Below, one piece after another: positions 61,094 through 64,000 of a stretch of DNA of 64,000 nucleotides. The notes beneath the pieces are model-generated. The model searched no databases. It saw only the letters and a program-made list of their open reading frames with translations, and had not been told where the DNA came from. Source of the stretch: Pseudomonas nitroreducens TX1. Lineage in GTDB: Bacteria > Pseudomonadota > Gammaproteobacteria > Pseudomonadales > Pseudomonadaceae. Each line of letters begins with the position of its first letter. Position 1 is the first letter of the stretch. The position numbers and the translations under genes were made by a program. The stretch lies in assembly GCF_000313755.1 (NCBI RefSeq), contig NZ_AMZB01000134.1, positions 151,850 to 215,849 of the forward strand, given 5' to 3'.

Positions 61094-62797
61094 TCAGCGC
61101 AGCGGCGCGGCCAGCTCGGTGGCGAGGCCGATGCCGCGCGGGTCGCTGGCAGACTGCACTTCGCCGGACTTCTTGTTCCACAGCAGCACCTGCTGGTTGC
61201 CATAGGCGCGCCCCACGTCCTTGAGCGTGTAGCCACGGCGCTGCAGGTCGGCCATTTCGGCGGCGCTGAAGGCGCGCGGTTCATGCTCGATCACGTCGGG
61301 CAGGAACTGGTGGTGGTAGCGTGGCGAGGACACCCAGCGCTGCACCGGCTTGCCGTCCAGGTAGTCCAGCATCGCCAGCAGCACCATGCTGGGAATCCGG
61401 CTGCCGCCCGGCGTGCCGAAGGCGGCCAGTTCGGTGGGGCTTTCGATGAAGCTCGGGCTCATGCTCGACAGCGGGCGCTTGCCAGCGGCCACCGCGTTGG
61501 CCTGGCTGCCGGCCAACTGGTAGGCGTTGGCGCCGCTGACATCGGTGGCGAAGTCGTCCATCTCGTCATTGAGCAGCACGCCGGTGCCGGGCACGGTGAA
61601 AGCCGCACCGAACGGCAGGTTGACCGACAGGGTGGCCGCCACGGCGTTGCCGTCGGCGTCCATCACCACGAAGTGGGTGGTGTGGTCGCCCTCGCGCCAG
61701 GCGGGGGCAGGCGGCAGGGCGGAGCTGGGCGTGGCGCGCTGCGGATCGATGCCGGTGGCCAGACGCTTCAGGTAGTCCGGCGCGAGCAACTGGTTGACCG
61801 GATTGGCGACGCGGTCCGGGTCGCCCAGCAGACCGCGGTCGCGGTAGGCGCGGCGCAGGGCTTCCACCACGTAATGCGCGCGCTGCACCGGCTCGGCCTT
61901 TTGCCAGGGCAGTTGCTGCAAGATGCCCAGGCTTTGCGCCAGTGCCACGCCGCCGGCGGAGGGCGGTGGCGCAGAGATCAGTTCGCGGCCGTCTGTCAGC
62001 GGGTAGCGCAGCGCCTGGCGTTCAACGGTGCGGTAGCTGGCGAGGTCTTCCAGGCTCCACACACCGCCGGCGGCGCGCACGCCTTCCACCAGTTTCTGCG
62101 CGGTATCGCCTTCGTAGAAGCCGATGCGGCCGTAGCGCGCCAGCTTCTCCAGGGTATTGGCCAGTTGCGGCTGGCGCATCAGGCTGTATTCCTCGGGCAG
62201 GTTGCCCTGGTCGAGGAAGATGCGGGCGGTCTCGTTGTCCTTGCGCATTGCGTCGAGGCGCCAGGAGGCGCGGTCGATGTAGACGCGGTCGATCGACACG
62301 CCATCGGTGGCCAGGCGGATCGCCGGTACGAGGTTGCTCGCCAGGGTCTTGCGGCCGTAGCGGCTGGTGATGTCCGCCAGGGCAGCGGGCAGGCCGGGAA
62401 TGCCGGCGGCCAGCGGGCCGTTGAGCGAGAGCTGCGGGTCAACCTTGCCGTTGCGCTCGTACATCCGCGCGTGCGCCGCCAGCGGGGCACGCTCGCGGGC
62501 GTCGATGAAGTGGTAGGTCGGTGGGCTGCCGGCCTTGCGCAGCAGGAAGAAGCCACCACCGCCCAGGCCCGAGCCATAGGGCTCGGCCACCGCGAGCGCG
62601 GCGGCGATGGCCACCGCCGCGTCGAAGGCATTGCCGCCGTCGGCGAGGGTCTCCAGGCCGGCCACGGTGGCCGATGGATGCGCCGTGGCGACGCTGGCCT
62701 GGGCCGGATGTTCCGCGGCGTGCAGGGCGAAGCTCAGCAGGAGCAAGCTGCAGAAGCCGAGCAGGGAGGCGCGGGAGCGGGAGTTCAACAGGGACAT
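61094..62797 (-). CDS. ggt: Gamma-glutamyltransferase
   Basis: 567 residues with a Sec signal (about 1-28). The precursor is cut before the catalytic threonine in GDHTTHFVVMDADGNAVAAT, giving large and small subunits; the downstream PLSSMSPSF and GTPGGSRIPS motifs bind glutamate. It hydrolyses or transfers the gamma-glutamyl group of glutathione in the periplasm. No overlap with the convergent transporter: stops are adjacent. Confidence 0.96.
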   Translation of the reverse strand: MSLLNSRSRASLLGFCSLLLLSFALHAAEHPAQASVATAHPSATVAGLETLADGGNAFDAAVAIAAALAVAEPYGSGLGGGGFFLLRKAGSPPTYHFIDARERAPLAAHARMYERNGKVDPQLSLNGPLAAGIPGLPAALADITSRYGRKTLASNLVPAIRLATDGVSIDRVYIDRASWRLDAMRKDNETARIFLDQGNLPEEYSLMRQPQLANTLEKLARYGRIGFYEGDTAQKLVEGVRAAGGVWSLEDLASYRTVERQALRYPLTDGRELISAPPPSAGGVALAQSLGILQQLPWQKAEPVQRAHYVVEALRRAYRDRGLLGDPDRVANPVNQLLAPDYLKRLATGIDPQRATPSSALPPAPAWREGDHTTHFVVMDADGNAVAATLSVNLPFGAAFTVPGTGVLLNDEMDDFATDVSGANAYQLAGSQANAVAAGKRPLSSMSPSFIESPTELAAFGTPGGSRIPSMVLLAMLDYLDGKPVQRWVSSPRYHHQFLPDVIEHEPRAFSAAEMADLQRRGYTLKDVGRAYGNQQVLLWNKKSGEVQSASDPRGIGLATELAAPLR

Positions 62798-62920
62798 GGC
62801 ATCTCACGAACCGCCGGCTGGGCCGGCTGGAAAACCGAATGGGGCGAAGGTGGAGGATAGACAATCCACAACGCCCGGGGTTTGTGAGAACTCAATGAAA
62901 AAGTGTCGAAACGCGCTAAG

Positions 62921-63892
<972 letters not shown>

Positions 63893-63978
63893 CTACCTGA
63901 ATTTATCGGGGATGGACCGCCCGGTCACGCGCAGGGCCCGTTGCAGAGCCTGGGCGCGGCTTTTTGCACGGCAGCCCC

Positions 63979-64000
63979 TGTAGGAGCGAGCTTGCTCGCG
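63979..64000. repeat. REP palindrome cut by the window edge
   Basis: tgtaggagcgagcttgctcg and onward; one arm of a REP unit continuing beyond the window. Confidence 0.88.

Overview
The window is high-GC DNA (roughly two thirds G+C) from a Pseudomonas chromosome, of the P. aeruginosa / P. citronellolis / P. nitroreducens kind. This rests on the gene content and order (rho-ubiD, ygfB-pepP-ubiH-ubiI beside zapA and 6S RNA, gcvT-gcvH-gcvP, nudE-cysQ, mutM to coaD), on the Pseudomonas-type small families (DUF2388) and on many copies of the Pseudomonas REP palindrome. It is mostly core chromosome with several accessory inserts. I see no phage, insertion sequence, tRNA, rRNA or CRISPR array.

Region by region. 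(1) 1-3.5 kb: 3' end of rho, ubiD and a ferredoxin-reductase gene. (2) 3.6-13.2 kb: an accessory catabolic island. A GcvA-type LysR regulator is divergent from a complete polyamine-type ABC importer, an amidase-signature hydrolase, malonyl-CoA decarboxylase (MatA) and malonyl-CoA synthetase (MatB). The order suggests uptake of an amide or ureide of malonate, hydrolysis to malonate, activation to malonyl-CoA and decarboxylation to acetyl-CoA. (3) 13.6-20.3 kb: a quinone oxidoreductase, a FliL-like protein and the YhiI-RbbA-YhhJ export system. (4) 20.5-29.3 kb: a CHASE-PAS-GGDEF cyclase, an EVE protein, a 44-residue membrane protein, ygfA, 6S RNA, zapA, a ZapB-like protein, ygfB, pepP, ubiH and ubiI. 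(5) 29.5-37.4 kb: a ferric-iron binding protein and permease split by a small convergent gene, then the glycine cleavage genes. (6) 37.7-44.4 kb: two tandem DUF2388 genes, an octaheme cytochrome with HEAT/TPR-like repeats, and a three-subunit FAD/[3Fe-4S]/triheme periplasmic sugar or polyol dehydrogenase. (7) 44.6-50 kb: thyA, an iron-type alcohol dehydrogenase, a thioesterase, a DUF2087 protein and two tandem glycine-zipper proteins. (8) 50-54.3 kb: a YdeP-type formate-dehydrogenase-like enzyme, FdhD and a LysR regulator. (9) 54.5-64 kb: kbp, yrfG, nudE, cysQ, mutM, an acyltransferase, a Na/Pi transporter, ggt, ferredoxin and coaD.

Two large-scale points stand out. First, the malonate-linked island is the best candidate for an undescribed pathway. 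Second, genes 1-37 kb match the P. aeruginosa PA5239-to-PA5213 side of the origin, whereas 44.6-64 kb match PA0342-PA0363 on the other side. That junction is what an origin-centred inversion would produce. Intergenic gaps are packed with three families of inverted repeats: REPIN-like pairs, a second CCCTCTCCC palindrome family that always comes as inverted pairs, and a GGATTTCATCC variant.
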